The translations under genes were made by a program, and so were the position numbers. From NCBI RefSeq assembly GCF_002067135.1, contig NZ_CP020105.1, positions 5,022,001 through 5,086,000 of the forward strand: 64,000 nucleotides of DNA. Reading direction: 5' to 3'. Source of the DNA: Spirosoma rigui (lineage in GTDB: Bacteria; Bacteroidota; Bacteroidia; Cytophagales; Spirosomataceae). Numbering within the stretch: position 1 is the stretch's first letter; each line of letters opens with the position of its first letter. The notes below the pieces were generated by a model that worked only from the letters and a program-made list of their open reading frames with translations, was not told the origin of the DNA and made no database searches. Shown piece after piece: positions 32,222 to 41,040 of this stretch.

Positions 32222-34342
32222 CTATTTCATCAGTTGATACGTAATAAAAGCGGAACCGTAGGCCAGAATCATCATATAGGCTAGCTGAACGGCAGGCCAT
32301 GTCCAGCTCTTCGTCTCGCGCTGGGTGGCCGCCAGTGTGCTCATGCACATCATGGCAAACACGTAGAAAATCAGGAGGGACCAGGCCAGAGCCGGCGTAT
32401 ACATGGCACCACCCGTTTCGGGATTACGCTCTTCGCGAAGCCGCTGCCGGATAGTTGTGTTCTCACCATCATCATCGCCTGACCCAATGCTGTAAATCGT
32501 CGACATCGTACCAACGAACACTTCACGGGCCGCGAACGAACTCAGCAGGGCAATACCAATTTTCCAGTCGTAACCGAGCGGCCGGATAACGGGCTCGATA
32601 AAGTGACCGAAGTGACCGGCATACGAGGCTTCGAGCCGCTCTGATGCAACGTGGTTCTCAAGCTGGTCGGTCGGCAGCGCCGGATTCTGCAAACGAACCT
32701 GCGCTTCGGCCTCGGCGACATCATTGCCAGGTCCGTAGCTCGCCAGCACCCACAGAACGATGGAGATGGCCAGGATAACCCGTCCCGCTTCCCACACGAA
32801 AGACCGGACGCTATCGTAGACAGTCAGGCCCACGTGGTTCCAGCGGGGTAGTTTGAACGTGGGCAGTTCCATGATGAAGAAACCGCGCTCTTTGGTTTTC
32901 AGCAGCAGCTTAAGCACGTAGGCCGATAGCAGGGCGCTCACCAGGCCCAACAGGTACAACCCCATCAGGGCCAGCCCCTGGAGATTAAACAGGCCCAATA
33001 CCCGCTGACTTGGTACCACGAGCGCAATGAGAATGGTATAGATCGGCAACCGGGCCGAACAGCTCATGAGGGGTGTCACCAGAATTGTGATGAGCCGGTC
33101 ACGCCGGGTGCCAATGCTGCGCGTGGCCATGATAGCTGGCACGGCACAGGCCACGCCCGATATGAGCGGCACCACGCTACGGCCGTTCAGGCCAAATTTC
33201 CGCATGATCCGATCCATGATCACCATCACCCGCGACATGTAGCCAGACTCTTCCAGCAGGGCAACCAGCAGAAACAAAAACGCGATCTGGGGAATAAACA
33301 CCAGCACACCCCCGATCCCGGCCAGGATACCGTCGGTGAGCAGATCGGTCAGCGGCCCGGCAGGCAGGCTTTCTTTCAACTGACCGTTCAGCCAGGCTAC
33401 CCCCGTATCAATAGCATCCATGAACGGCTGCGCCCAGGCGAAGATAGCCTGAAAAATCAGCAGCAGGACAAACCCAAATATAGCGTAGCCCCACACGGGA
33501 TGCAGCAGAATACGGTCCAGCTTCTGACTCCAGGTGGGCTGCCCGATGGGACGCTGGTCGGTAACGGCATCGGCCACTACGGTAGCAATGCGTTTGTATC
33601 GCGTGATGGTTTCATTGGCCTGAAACGTCGGCTCGCTGAAGTTGTGCCGGACAATAAGGGCGTCCAGACCAATCTGCTGAGGCCGGTTCAGAAACGTAAA
33701 CCCGTCGTGCTGAATGAGGTACTGCAGTGCCAGGTAGTTGTTCGAGAGCTGGTACTGTTTTTTTGTATCGGCAATAAGCTCGGGTTCCTCCTCGGCCGGA
33801 TCGAAGAACAGCTGGCCAGGCAGTGTAGGCCGTTCCAACTGACCCTGAACGGCTTTTTTAAGCGAGTCAATGCCTTCACCGGTTCGGGCATTGATGCGCA
33901 CAACCGGCACGCCCAGCCGCATGGCCAGCCGCACGGAGTTGACCTGCTTGCTCTGCTTCATGGCCACATCGAGCATGTTCAGCGCCAGCACCGTAGGGAC
34001 ACCCAGATCGGCCACCTGCGTGAACAACAGCAGATTCCGGTGGAGATTTGACGCATCAACTACCACAACGGCTACGTCCGGATAATCGGGGTGAGCCGGG
34101 TTAGCCAGAATGTCGGTGACGAGCTGTTCGTCTAACGATTTTGGATAAATGGAGTAAACGCCGGGCAGATCGACAACGGTGATGTTCGTCTGCGGATCGA
34201 CGGGCCAGGTACCGGATTTTTTATCGACCGTTACCCCGGGAAAGTTACCCGTTTTCTGGCGCAGGCCCGTCAGTTGGTTAAACAGGGACGATTTACCGGC
34301 ATTGGGATTACCGATAAGGGCAAGTATGGGGGAGGTACTCAA
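32222..34342 (-). CDS. feoB: Ferrous iron transport protein B
   Basis: FeoB is the Fe2+ permease of the inner membrane. The 706-residue protein has an N-terminal G domain, with G1 GNPNAGKSS at 10-18, the switch stretch NFPGVTVDKKSG, G3 DLPG, G4 NMLD, a helical region, and a C-terminal membrane part with gate repeats (FLFLLVALLEESGYMSR and VPLISGVACAVPAIM). The start is TTG at 34340-34342: no ATG or GTG lies in frame before the next upstream stop at 34388-34390. It is paired with feoA 105 bases upstream. Confidence 0.95.
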   Translation of the reverse strand: MSTSPILALIGNPNAGKSSLFNQLTGLRQKTGNFPGVTVDKKSGTWPVDPQTNITVVDLPGVYSIYPKSLDEQLVTDILANPAHPDYPDVAVVVVDASNLHRNLLLFTQVADLGVPTVLALNMLDVAMKQSKQVNSVRLAMRLGVPVVRINARTGEGIDSLKKAVQGQLERPTLPGQLFFDPAEEEPELIADTKKQYQLSNNYLALQYLIQHDGFTFLNRPQQIGLDALIVRHNFSEPTFQANETITRYKRIATVVADAVTDQRPIGQPTWSQKLDRILLHPVWGYAIFGFVLLLIFQAIFAWAQPFMDAIDTGVAWLNGQLKESLPAGPLTDLLTDGILAGIGGVLVFIPQIAFLFLLVALLEESGYMSRVMVIMDRIMRKFGLNGRSVVPLISGVACAVPAIMATRSIGTRRDRLITILVTPLMSCSARLPIYTILIALVVPSQRVLGLFNLQGLALMGLYLLGLVSALLSAYVLKLLLKTKERGFFIMELPTFKLPRWNHVGLTVYDSVRSFVWEAGRVILAISIVLWVLASYGPGNDVAEAEAQVRLQNPALPTDQLENHVASERLEASYAGHFGHFIEPVIRPLGYDWKIGIALLSSFAAREVFVGTMSTIYSIGSGDDDGENTTIRQRLREERNPETGGAMYTPALAWSLLIFYVFAMMCMSTLAATQRETKSWTWPAVQLAYMMILAYGSAFITYQLMK

Positions 34343-34447
34343 GGACGCGGTGGGTTTGTGTTTTTGCGTGTCTGCGCGTTTGTATGTTTAACGCTGGCCA
34401 CCCGGACGTAAACACTGAAACCTCGAACCCACAAACACCCGCAACAG

Positions 34448-34675
34448 TTAATTCTCGATCAGTATGGTGGCCGCTTCGGAGCGACGCATCGACAGGCAGT
34501 AGCCTGATACGTTCAGACAAATTGGATCGCCAAGGGGGGCTTTGCAATGCAAACACACTTCGGCACCCGGCAAACAGCCCATTTCGAGTAATTTAAGCGA
34601 CATCAACTGGTCGTTGAACGATTGGATCGTGGCCCGCTCTCCTGGTTTAAGGTCAGCAACACTGCGCTTACTCAT
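34448..34675 (-). CDS. feoA: Ferrous iron transport protein A
   Basis: A 75-residue SH3-like protein that assists FeoB. Family marks are VADLKPGERATI, LLEMGCLPGAEV and a C-terminal LSMRRSEAATILIE. ATG at 34675 gives the normal length; a longer frame from 34789 adds 38 residues unlike the family. A weak -7 box (TAATCTTG on the minus strand) lies about 60 bases upstream. No FeoC or Fur site was recognised. Confidence 0.92.
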   Translation of the reverse strand: MSKRSVADLKPGERATIQSFNDQLMSLKLLEMGCLPGAEVCLHCKAPLGDPICLNVSGYCLSMRRSEAATILIEN

Positions 34676-34785
34676 GGGCTTGGGTGCCGGTGCAAGACGG
34701 CTATTTTTATTTAGATTCAGTTTAATTAACGCAAGATTACGGCGGAAAGTTTGTTGATGCAAGCCGGAGCTGTAGAAAATATACC

Positions 34786-35550
34786 TCACCCCAGCAAATC
34801 CCAGCCAAAGCGTAAAATGGTGACGGCAATCACCAGCAGGAAGAACACGCGAATAAACCGGTTTCCCTTCAGGATGGCCAGCCGGGCGCCGAGAAAAGCC
34901 CCCGACAGGTTGGCAACGGCCATGGGCAGAGCAACGGTATAAAGGATATTTCCTTTGTTAATAAAGAACAGGACACTGGCGAGGTTTGTCGATGCGTTGA
35001 CGAGTTTAGCGTGGGCACTGGCCTTTAAAAAGTCAAAGCCAACGAGGGCAATGAATCCAAGTATCAGAAAACTTCCTGTTCCCGGACCAAAAAAGCCATC
35101 ATAAAACCCCAGTACCGCCCCCATGAGCCACATCCGTAGGCGCTGCTGCCGGGCGGGCACATGCCGATGCGGTAGTTGGCCAAAGTCTTTTTTCGTCAAA
35201 GTATACGTAAAAACGGCCACCAGAATCACCAGCGCGAAGGGCTTCATGTAGGTGTTCGGTATTCGGCTAAGGGTCAGCGAACCCAGCCAGGAGGCCCCAA
35301 ACGCGATGGCCATCATCGGACCAATGAATCGCCCGGCCACTGCCACCCGTCGACTATACTGAAAAGCGCCCATCAGGCTCCCGCCCAGAGAAGGAATTTT
35401 GGTGGTGCCAATCAGCGTCGGTACGGGGTACTGCGGCAGGGTAAACAGCAGCGCGGGTGTTTGAATCAACCCACCTCCACCAATAATGGCATCAACGAAA
35501 CCGGCCAGAAAAGCGAAGGTGCAAAGTGTAAGAATTGTTGGTAACTCCAT
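34786..35550 (-). CDS. TSUP-family (TauE/SafE) transporter
   Basis: A 254-residue protein with seven or eight predicted helices and the TSUP signature FAFLAGFVDAIIGGGGLIQTPALL, followed by GTTKIPSLGGSLMGAF and a second repeat around GFYDGFFGPGTGSFLI. TSUP proteins export or import sulfur-containing or organic anions. It lies 110 bases upstream of feoA on the same strand and is divergent from ccmB. The substrate is unknown. Confidence 0.88.
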   Translation of the reverse strand: MELPTILTLCTFAFLAGFVDAIIGGGGLIQTPALLFTLPQYPVPTLIGTTKIPSLGGSLMGAFQYSRRVAVAGRFIGPMMAIAFGASWLGSLTLSRIPNTYMKPFALVILVAVFTYTLTKKDFGQLPHRHVPARQQRLRMWLMGAVLGFYDGFFGPGTGSFLILGFIALVGFDFLKASAHAKLVNASTNLASVLFFINKGNILYTVALPMAVANLSGAFLGARLAILKGNRFIRVFFLLVIAVTILRFGWDLLG

Positions 35551-35598
35551 AGAGCCCGCAAATAGCAGACTTTTCTTTTTCCCATCACCGTTCCGCCG

Positions 35599-35606
35599 TA
35601 AATTTG
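35599..35606 (+). promoter_or_regulatory. -7 box for the ccm operon
   Basis: TAAATTTG is a perfect TAnnTTTG lying 19 bases before the ccmB ATG. It predicts a short leader of about 13 bases. Confidence 0.6.
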
Positions 35607-35625
35607 CGCGATCACACGTAGAAGT

Positions 35626-36300
35626 ATGACAGAATCAGTACGACAAATGGGGGCCTTGATGCGGAAAGAGTTTCTGCTGGAGTGGCGGCAACGCTATGCC
35701 CTCAACGGGATGCTGCTGTATATTGTCGGCGCTGTATTTGTCTGTTATCTAAGCTTTAACGCCCGGCGCGGCCAGCTAACGCCCATCGTCTGGAATACCC
35801 TGTTCTGGATCATCCTCTTGTTTACGGCCATCAACGCCATTGCCAAGAGCTTCGTACAGGAGCGGTCGGGGCGGCAATTGTACTATTACACGCTGGTCAG
35901 TCCGCAGCAGATTATTCTGTCGAAGATTGGCTACAATACCGCGCTGATGCTGGTGCTGGCGTTGCTGGGTTTTGGCACCTACGCCTTTGTGCTGGGGAAC
36001 CCGGTCGAGGACGTACCGCTTTACCTATTGACGCTGGTACTGGGAGCGGTGGGGTTTGCGGCCTCGCTGACGCTGGTCTCGGGCATTGCCAGCAAAGCTG
36101 AGAACCCGGCTACGCTCATGGCTGTTCTGAGCTTTCCGATCATTCTACCGCTGCTGCTGATGCTGCTGAAGATATCGAAGAATGCCCTCGACGGCCTCGA
36201 CCGGGGCGTCAGTACCGACGAAATAGGCATTGTCTTCGCCATCGATGCGATCGTACTGACCTTATCCTGGCTGCTGTTTCCGTTCCTGTGGCGGAGCTGA
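35626..36300 (+). CDS. ccmB: Heme exporter protein CcmB
   Basis: CcmB is the membrane part of the CcmAB transporter that releases heme-loaded CcmE. The 224-residue protein has six hydrophobic helices, with ALMRKEFLLEWRQRYALNGMLLY at the N-terminus and FVQERSGRQLYYYTLVSPQQIILSK after the second helix, both typical. The ATPase partner CcmA is not next to it in this window. It is the first gene of a rightward operon running through ccmF. Confidence 0.93.
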   Translation: MTESVRQMGALMRKEFLLEWRQRYALNGMLLYIVGAVFVCYLSFNARRGQLTPIVWNTLFWIILLFTAINAIAKSFVQERSGRQLYYYTLVSPQQIILSKIGYNTALMLVLALLGFGTYAFVLGNPVEDVPLYLLTLVLGAVGFAASLTLVSGIASKAENPATLMAVLSFPIILPLLLMLLKISKNALDGLDRGVSTDEIGIVFAIDAIVLTLSWLLFPFLWRS

Positions 36301-36400
36301 CCCAACGCGGACACGCTGTCCGTATGTCTTCGTGTGGCGGGGTGAAATCCGGCATACGTTTTAAAAAAAACCAGGCGGATAAAAGGTCCGCGTTACCAAT

Positions 36401-37060
36401 ATGAAGAACACCTGGTGGAAGGCCCTCGCGGTCTTGATTCTGGTTTATGTGGTGCTACAGGGGCTGCTCGGTACGGTGCCCCGCCAGCCAATTCTGAATG
36501 AGAGTATTCGGAACGTGTATTTCCACGTACCGCTCTGGTTCGGAATGATTATCCTGCTGCTGACTTCGGCGGTCTATTCGATCCGGTACCTGCGTAAAGG
36601 CCAGTTCGACGATGATCTGGTGGCCGTCGAGTTTGCCAATTCAGCCATCCTGTTTGGGTTGCTGGGCTGCGCTACCGGCTCGCTCTGGGCGAACTTTACG
36701 TGGGGCGAACCCTGGCCCAATGACCCGAAGCTGAACAGTGTGGCGGTGGGTATGCTTATGTATTTTGCCTATTTGATCCTGCGCGGCTCGTTCGACGATG
36801 AGCAGCGCCGGGCGCGCATTTCGGCGGTGTATAATATCTTTGCCTTCGCCGTTTTTGTACCGCTCATTTTCATCGTACCCCGCCTGACCGACTCGCTGCA
36901 CCCCGGTAACGGTGGCAATCCGGCCTTCGGCAAATATGACATGGACAGCCAGATGCGGATGGTGTTTTACCCCGCCGTTATCGGTTTTACCCTGTTGGGT
37001 GTCTGGATTACCGAACTGCGGGTTCGGATGCGTCGGATCAAAGCCATCCTGGAGGATTAA
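36401..37060 (+). CDS. ccmC: Cytochrome c biogenesis protein CcmC/CcsA
   Basis: CcmC delivers heme to CcmE at the periplasmic face. The 219-residue membrane protein has six helices; the tryptophan-rich motif appears as GSLWANFTWGEPWPNDPKLN, the variant usual in Bacteroidota rather than the canonical WGxxWxWD. Heme ligand His residues lie in NVYFHVPLWF. The C-terminal part FVPLIFIVPRLTDSLHPG is in place. The gene follows ccmB by 100 bases. Confidence 0.92.
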   Translation: MKNTWWKALAVLILVYVVLQGLLGTVPRQPILNESIRNVYFHVPLWFGMIILLLTSAVYSIRYLRKGQFDDDLVAVEFANSAILFGLLGCATGSLWANFTWGEPWPNDPKLNSVAVGMLMYFAYLILRGSFDDEQRRARISAVYNIFAFAVFVPLIFIVPRLTDSLHPGNGGNPAFGKYDMDSQMRMVFYPAVIGFTLLGVWITELRVRMRRIKAILED

Positions 37061-37129
37061 AAGGCTACCTGACATCCGAATGATTCGGTTACTTTTTGCG
37101 TTATTTTCATAGTTATTCCAAGTATACCA

Positions 37130-37384
37130 ATGCGACTGCCCCTTTTGATGAAAGCGCCCCTAGCGGCTCTGCTCCTGCTTAGCCAGCACCTCATGGCTCA
37201 ACAGCCTGTTGCCGACGGGGTTGAAATGGCTGATCGGCTCCGTGCCGACGGCAAAATATGGGTTGTGGTAGCCGTTATTGCGGCTGTTTTCACGGGCATT
37301 ATTATCTACCTCATCCGGCTCGACCGCCAGATCGGTAAACTCGAGAAGGACGTAAAAGAGAAAAAGACAAACTATAGCTTGTAG
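37130..37384 (+). CDS. ccmD: CcmD family protein
   Basis: An 84-residue protein. A hydrophobic leader spans 1-24 and one further transmembrane helix lies at about 42-62 (IWVVVAVIAAVFTGIIIYLI). It then ends in a charged, Lys/Glu-rich tail with the motif LDRQIGKLEKDV, as in the Bacteroidota CcmD-like group. CcmD helps CcmE leave CcmC. It is placed between ccmC and ccmE, and 8 bases separate its stop from ccmE, so they are translated together. Confidence 0.85.
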   Translation: MRLPLLMKAPLAALLLLSQHLMAQQPVADGVEMADRLRADGKIWVVVAVIAAVFTGIIIYLIRLDRQIGKLEKDVKEKKTNYSL

Positions 37385-37392
37385 GTCACATC

Positions 37393-37833
37393 ATGAAACT
37401 CTCCCACATTTTCGGTATCGTTGTTATCGCCCTGGCAATCGGCATTATCGTTGCTACCGCCGGCGATGCCAGTTCGTACGTCACGTTCAAGCAGGCAACG
37501 GAGCTCGCCAAGGATGGCGATGACAAGATGATTCACGTTGTTGGCAAAGTGCAGAAAGATGCGCAGGGCCGGATTACGGATATGCTCTACGACCCGGCTA
37601 TTGATCCAAACCACTTCGAGTTTACCCTCATTGACAATGACCAGCGGGCGCAGAAAGTGGTGTACAACAGTCCCAAACCGCAGGACTTCGATCGGTCGGA
37701 ACAGATCGTTGTCATTGGTGCCATGCAGGGCGATCACTTTCAGTGCAACAAAATTTTGCTGAAGTGCCCTTCCAAATACCAGGATGGCAAGCTGGAAACG
37801 ACCGAGCACGAAGCAAAGACAGCACAGTTGTAA
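37393..37833 (+). CDS. ccmE: Cytochrome c maturation protein CcmE, Cys type
   Basis: CcmE is the periplasmic heme chaperone. The 146-residue product has an N-terminal membrane anchor (about 5-23), then an OB fold with YVTFKQA and VVYNSPKPQDF. The usual heme-binding motif HxxxY is replaced by Cys125-Pro-Ser-Lys-Tyr129 (CxxxY). This Cys variant is known from archaeal and some bacterial Ccm systems (for example Desulfovibrio) that lack CcmH. The tail after Tyr129 is short and charged. Confidence 0.93.
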   Translation: MKLSHIFGIVVIALAIGIIVATAGDASSYVTFKQATELAKDGDDKMIHVVGKVQKDAQGRITDMLYDPAIDPNHFEFTLIDNDQRAQKVVYNSPKPQDFDRSEQIVVIGAMQGDHFQCNKILLKCPSKYQDGKLETTEHEAKTAQL

Positions 37834-37912
37834 TCGACTCGCCCCCCGTACGGGCTACTCTGGTCAGCGGGTTTTGCTGGTGTAGTTTTTTGTTTTTTTA
37901 CTCTTTCACTCA

Positions 37913-40576
37913 ATGATTCATACCACAGTCGGGCAACTCGGCCACTTTTTTGTCATCCTGTCATTCGTGACAGCACTCGTGGCAACGGTCGCTTATTTCA
38001 TATCGGCGCTGGGCCGGCAAGGTTCTGCCCAGGCGGCAGTTGTTGAAGAGCCGCAACTGGCCTACGCGGGTGAGTCGAGCTTCGGGGGGAAAACCACGAA
38101 GCGTAAAGCAACGTCGACACCCGCTGCAAATGCATCGGTAACCGGGAAAGACGACTGGCGCACGCTGGCCCGGTGGGCTTTCTATATCCACGGCATTGCC
38201 GTCACGGGGATAGCCGTCAGTCTGTACTGGATCATCTACAACCACTATTTCGAATACCACTACGCCTGGAGCCACTCGTCGCTGGCGCTGCCGGTGCAGT
38301 ACATGATCTCCTGTTTCTGGGAAGGTCAGGAAGGGTCGTTCCTCCTCTGGCTGTTCTGGAATGCGGTACTCGGTGCCATCCTGATCCAGAAGAGCGGATC
38401 GAAATGGGAAGCGCCCATGATGACGGTTTTTGCGTTGGTACAGGCCTTCCTGGCGTCCATGATCCTCGGTATCGTCTTTGGCGATTCGTTCAAGATTGGT
38501 TCGTCGCCGTTCCTGCTGCTGACCGAAGCCATGCCCGACGCGCCGATCTTTACCGCTGACCCAACATTTGTCCCTAAGGATGGCAACGGGCTGAATCCGC
38601 TCCTTCAGAACTACTGGATGGTTATTCACCCGCCCACGCTGTTTCTGGGTTTCGCCCTGACGCTGGTGCCGTTTGCCTATTGTATTGCGGGGCTATGGCG
38701 CAACCAACCGTATGAATGGATTCGTCCGGCCCTGCCCTGGACGCTCTTTGGCGCCATGATTCTGGGCGTCGGCATCATGATGGGTGGCTACTGGGCTTAT
38801 GAAACGCTGAACTTCGGCGGTTACTGGAACTGGGACCCCGTCGAAAACGCGGTATACGTACCGTGGCTCGTTATGGTGGGGGCGTTGCACACGATGCTCA
38901 TTGCCAAACGTTCGTCGACGGGCTTGAAATCGGCCATTATTCTGACCATTGCTACGTTCCTGCTGATTCTGTATTCGACCTTCCTGACCCGTAGCGGTAT
39001 TCTGGGAAATGCGTCGGTGCACTCGTTTACCGACTTGGGCCTGTCTGGCCAGTTGCTGGTGTACCTGCTGGCCTTTGTGGTAATGGCTATCGTGCTGGCC
39101 AGTGTTAAATGGAAATACATTCCCAGCGATGGTGATGAGGCTTCGGTCTACACCAAAGAGTTCTGGCTATTCATCGGCGCTACGGTCCTCTGTCTGGCCG
39201 CTTTCCAGGTCATCGCTACTACGTCGATTCCGGTTTATAACAAGATTCTGGAAGCCTTCGGGAAGGTATCGAACCTGGCCCTCCCCGCCGATCAGATCGC
39301 GCACTATAACAAGTTCCAGGTGTGGTTCTTTGTGGTGATCGCCCTGCTGACGGGTATTGGCCAGTACATGTGGTGGCGCAAGCTGGATAACAAAAAATGG
39401 GATGCGCTCATCACACCCGGTATTCTGACGCTGCTGATCAGTGCCGCACTGATCGCCTTCGGCGAGATCAAAAATCCGGTCTACATCGTATTGCTGGTTG
39501 CTTCGGTCTTTGCGCTGATGACCAACGGAACTATCCTGCTCGGTATCCTCCGGGGTAACTATCGCCTGTCGGGGGGCGCTATTTCGCACATGGGCATGGC
39601 CCTGATGCTGATCGGTATTCTGTACTCGGCCGGTTTCACCAAAGTTATATCGATCAACAATACGGGGATGCTTATTTCCAAGCAGGACGTATTCACAAAA
39701 GACAACAACAAGGAAAACAAGGAAAACACCCTGCTGTGGCTGAACCAGTCGGAGCGGATGGGTCCCTATCAGCTAACGTACCGCGGCCGCCGGATCGAAG
39801 CGCGTGACGTACCGGGTTATATCCCCAGCAAAGATGTAGCCGTAATTGAAGGTGACTTCCACGGCATTGCCCAGCGCGACATTGAACAAAACGGTAAAGT
39901 GTATCACAAAAAAGGCGATACGCTGGCCCTATACCCCGAGAATACGTACTACGAGGTTGAGTACCGGGAGCCCGGCGGTAAAATCTTTACGCTCTACCCT
40001 CGCGCCCAGGTCAACGAGCGGATGGGGCTGCTGGCCTCGCCCGATATTCGCCACCAGGCAGGGCGGGACACGTACACCTTCGTATCGTCGGTGCCCGACC
40101 CGAGTGCCGAAAATACCTGGGAGAAGACCGAAACCTATTCCGTTGCCATTAAAGACACGTTTTTCCTGAATGACTACGTCGCTATCCTGGACGACGTAGC
40201 CCGGACGAGTGAAGTGGAAGGAATGGAAATCGGTCCGAACGATGCGGCTGTTAAAGCACGGGTTCGGGTGCTGGATAAAAACGGGGAGCATATTCTGAGC
40301 CCGTCGTTCATTATCAAAGATCGCATGGTTGGCCGCCGGGCCGATACCAGCGATGAGTTAGGTATTCGTATTCAGCTCAGCGAAATCAACCCGCAAACCG
40401 GCAAATTTACTTTCGCCGTCAACCGGACGCAGCGTGATTACATTGTCATGAAGGCCCTCGAAAAGCCCCTCATCAATCTCCTCTGGATTGGTACGCTCAT
40501 TGTTGTGCTTGGGTTCCTGATCGCCACAATCCGGCGGTATCGGGAGTTCAACAAAATGAGCAACAAGGCCGTATAA
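37913..40576 (+). CDS. ccmF: Cytochrome c heme lyase subunit CcmF
   Basis: CcmF attaches heme from CcmE to apocytochrome c. The 887-residue protein has about 14 membrane helices and the WWD region FGGYWNWDPVENAVYVPWL. An N-terminal insert (residues about 40-80, Ala/Thr/Ser/Lys rich) is not part of the fold. A periplasmic part of about 260 residues occupies the last third before a final helix. Length is near the long forms in this phylum. CcmG, CcmH and CcmA are missing here, so the rest of the pathway lies elsewhere or differs. Confidence 0.94.
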   Translation: MIHTTVGQLGHFFVILSFVTALVATVAYFISALGRQGSAQAAVVEEPQLAYAGESSFGGKTTKRKATSTPAANASVTGKDDWRTLARWAFYIHGIAVTGIAVSLYWIIYNHYFEYHYAWSHSSLALPVQYMISCFWEGQEGSFLLWLFWNAVLGAILIQKSGSKWEAPMMTVFALVQAFLASMILGIVFGDSFKIGSSPFLLLTEAMPDAPIFTADPTFVPKDGNGLNPLLQNYWMVIHPPTLFLGFALTLVPFAYCIAGLWRNQPYEWIRPALPWTLFGAMILGVGIMMGGYWAYETLNFGGYWNWDPVENAVYVPWLVMVGALHTMLIAKRSSTGLKSAIILTIATFLLILYSTFLTRSGILGNASVHSFTDLGLSGQLLVYLLAFVVMAIVLASVKWKYIPSDGDEASVYTKEFWLFIGATVLCLAAFQVIATTSIPVYNKILEAFGKVSNLALPADQIAHYNKFQVWFFVVIALLTGIGQYMWWRKLDNKKWDALITPGILTLLISAALIAFGEIKNPVYIVLLVASVFALMTNGTILLGILRGNYRLSGGAISHMGMALMLIGILYSAGFTKVISINNTGMLISKQDVFTKDNNKENKENTLLWLNQSERMGPYQLTYRGRRIEARDVPGYIPSKDVAVIEGDFHGIAQRDIEQNGKVYHKKGDTLALYPENTYYEVEYREPGGKIFTLYPRAQVNERMGLLASPDIRHQAGRDTYTFVSSVPDPSAENTWEKTETYSVAIKDTFFLNDYVAILDDVARTSEVEGMEIGPNDAAVKARVRVLDKNGEHILSPSFIIKDRMVGRRADTSDELGIRIQLSEINPQTGKFTFAVNRTQRDYIVMKALEKPLINLLWIGTLIVVLGFLIATIRRYREFNKMSNKAV

Positions 40577-40613
40577 GGCAAGGGTCTCACGTCTTAGGCG
40601 TGAGACCCTTGCC
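40577..40613 (+). terminator. Hairpin after ccmF
   Basis: GGCAAGGGTCTCACG at 40577-40591 pairs perfectly with 40599-40613 (7-base loop). It begins at the ccmF stop, is not followed by T residues, and may attenuate rather than fully stop read-through into the next small gene. Confidence 0.65.
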
Positions 40614-40631
40614 ACACGTACAAACAAATTC

Positions 40632-40886
40632 ATGAAACTCCCCGAAATACTTCTTCTATCGGCAGCAGGCGGTTTTCTGACCATCTGGATTGCTGAGTTT
40701 CAGCGCACGACCTTCGCCGAAAGCTACTGGCTGCTGATGCTATGCCTGGCGTTTTTGCTGGCGTTTCAGTTTGTGCGAAACAAACGAATCGAGCGCGAAA
40801 AATTGGTGTCGCCCACGATTAAGCAGATGGTGACCGACCGGAAGAAATCGGCAGAGCCGGCCAAAAAATCGAATCGCAGGAAATAA
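40632..40886 (+). CDS. Small membrane protein downstream of ccmF
   Basis: An 84-residue protein with two hydrophobic helices (about 6-20 and 30-48), a short loop, and a basic C-terminal tail rich in Lys and Arg (KKSAEPAKKSNRRK). No named family. It follows ccmF by 55 bases, behind a hairpin, in the same direction, so it may be a late gene of the operon. A role in cytochrome assembly is possible but unproven. Confidence 0.7.
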   Translation: MKLPEILLLSAAGGFLTIWIAEFQRTTFAESYWLLMLCLAFLLAFQFVRNKRIEREKLVSPTIKQMVTDRKKSAEPAKKSNRRK

Positions 40887-41006
40887 GGTGCCCACTATAG
40901 GCCGGCAACAGACAGAATAGGCGTGTGAAAGGACCTGATCCTGCCAAAAAGCAGGTCTGCATCCTAAGAATGGATCAAAAAATGTACGAGCATACGCCCT
41001 GCCGAT

Positions 41007-41014
41007 TAGCTTTG
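41007..41014 (+). promoter_or_regulatory. -7 box for the second CNNM gene
   Basis: TAGCTTTG is a perfect TAnnTTTG lying 26 bases before the TTG start at 41041. It supports that start. Confidence 0.6.
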
Positions 41015-41040
41015 TACCACACACGTATCGATTAACACGC

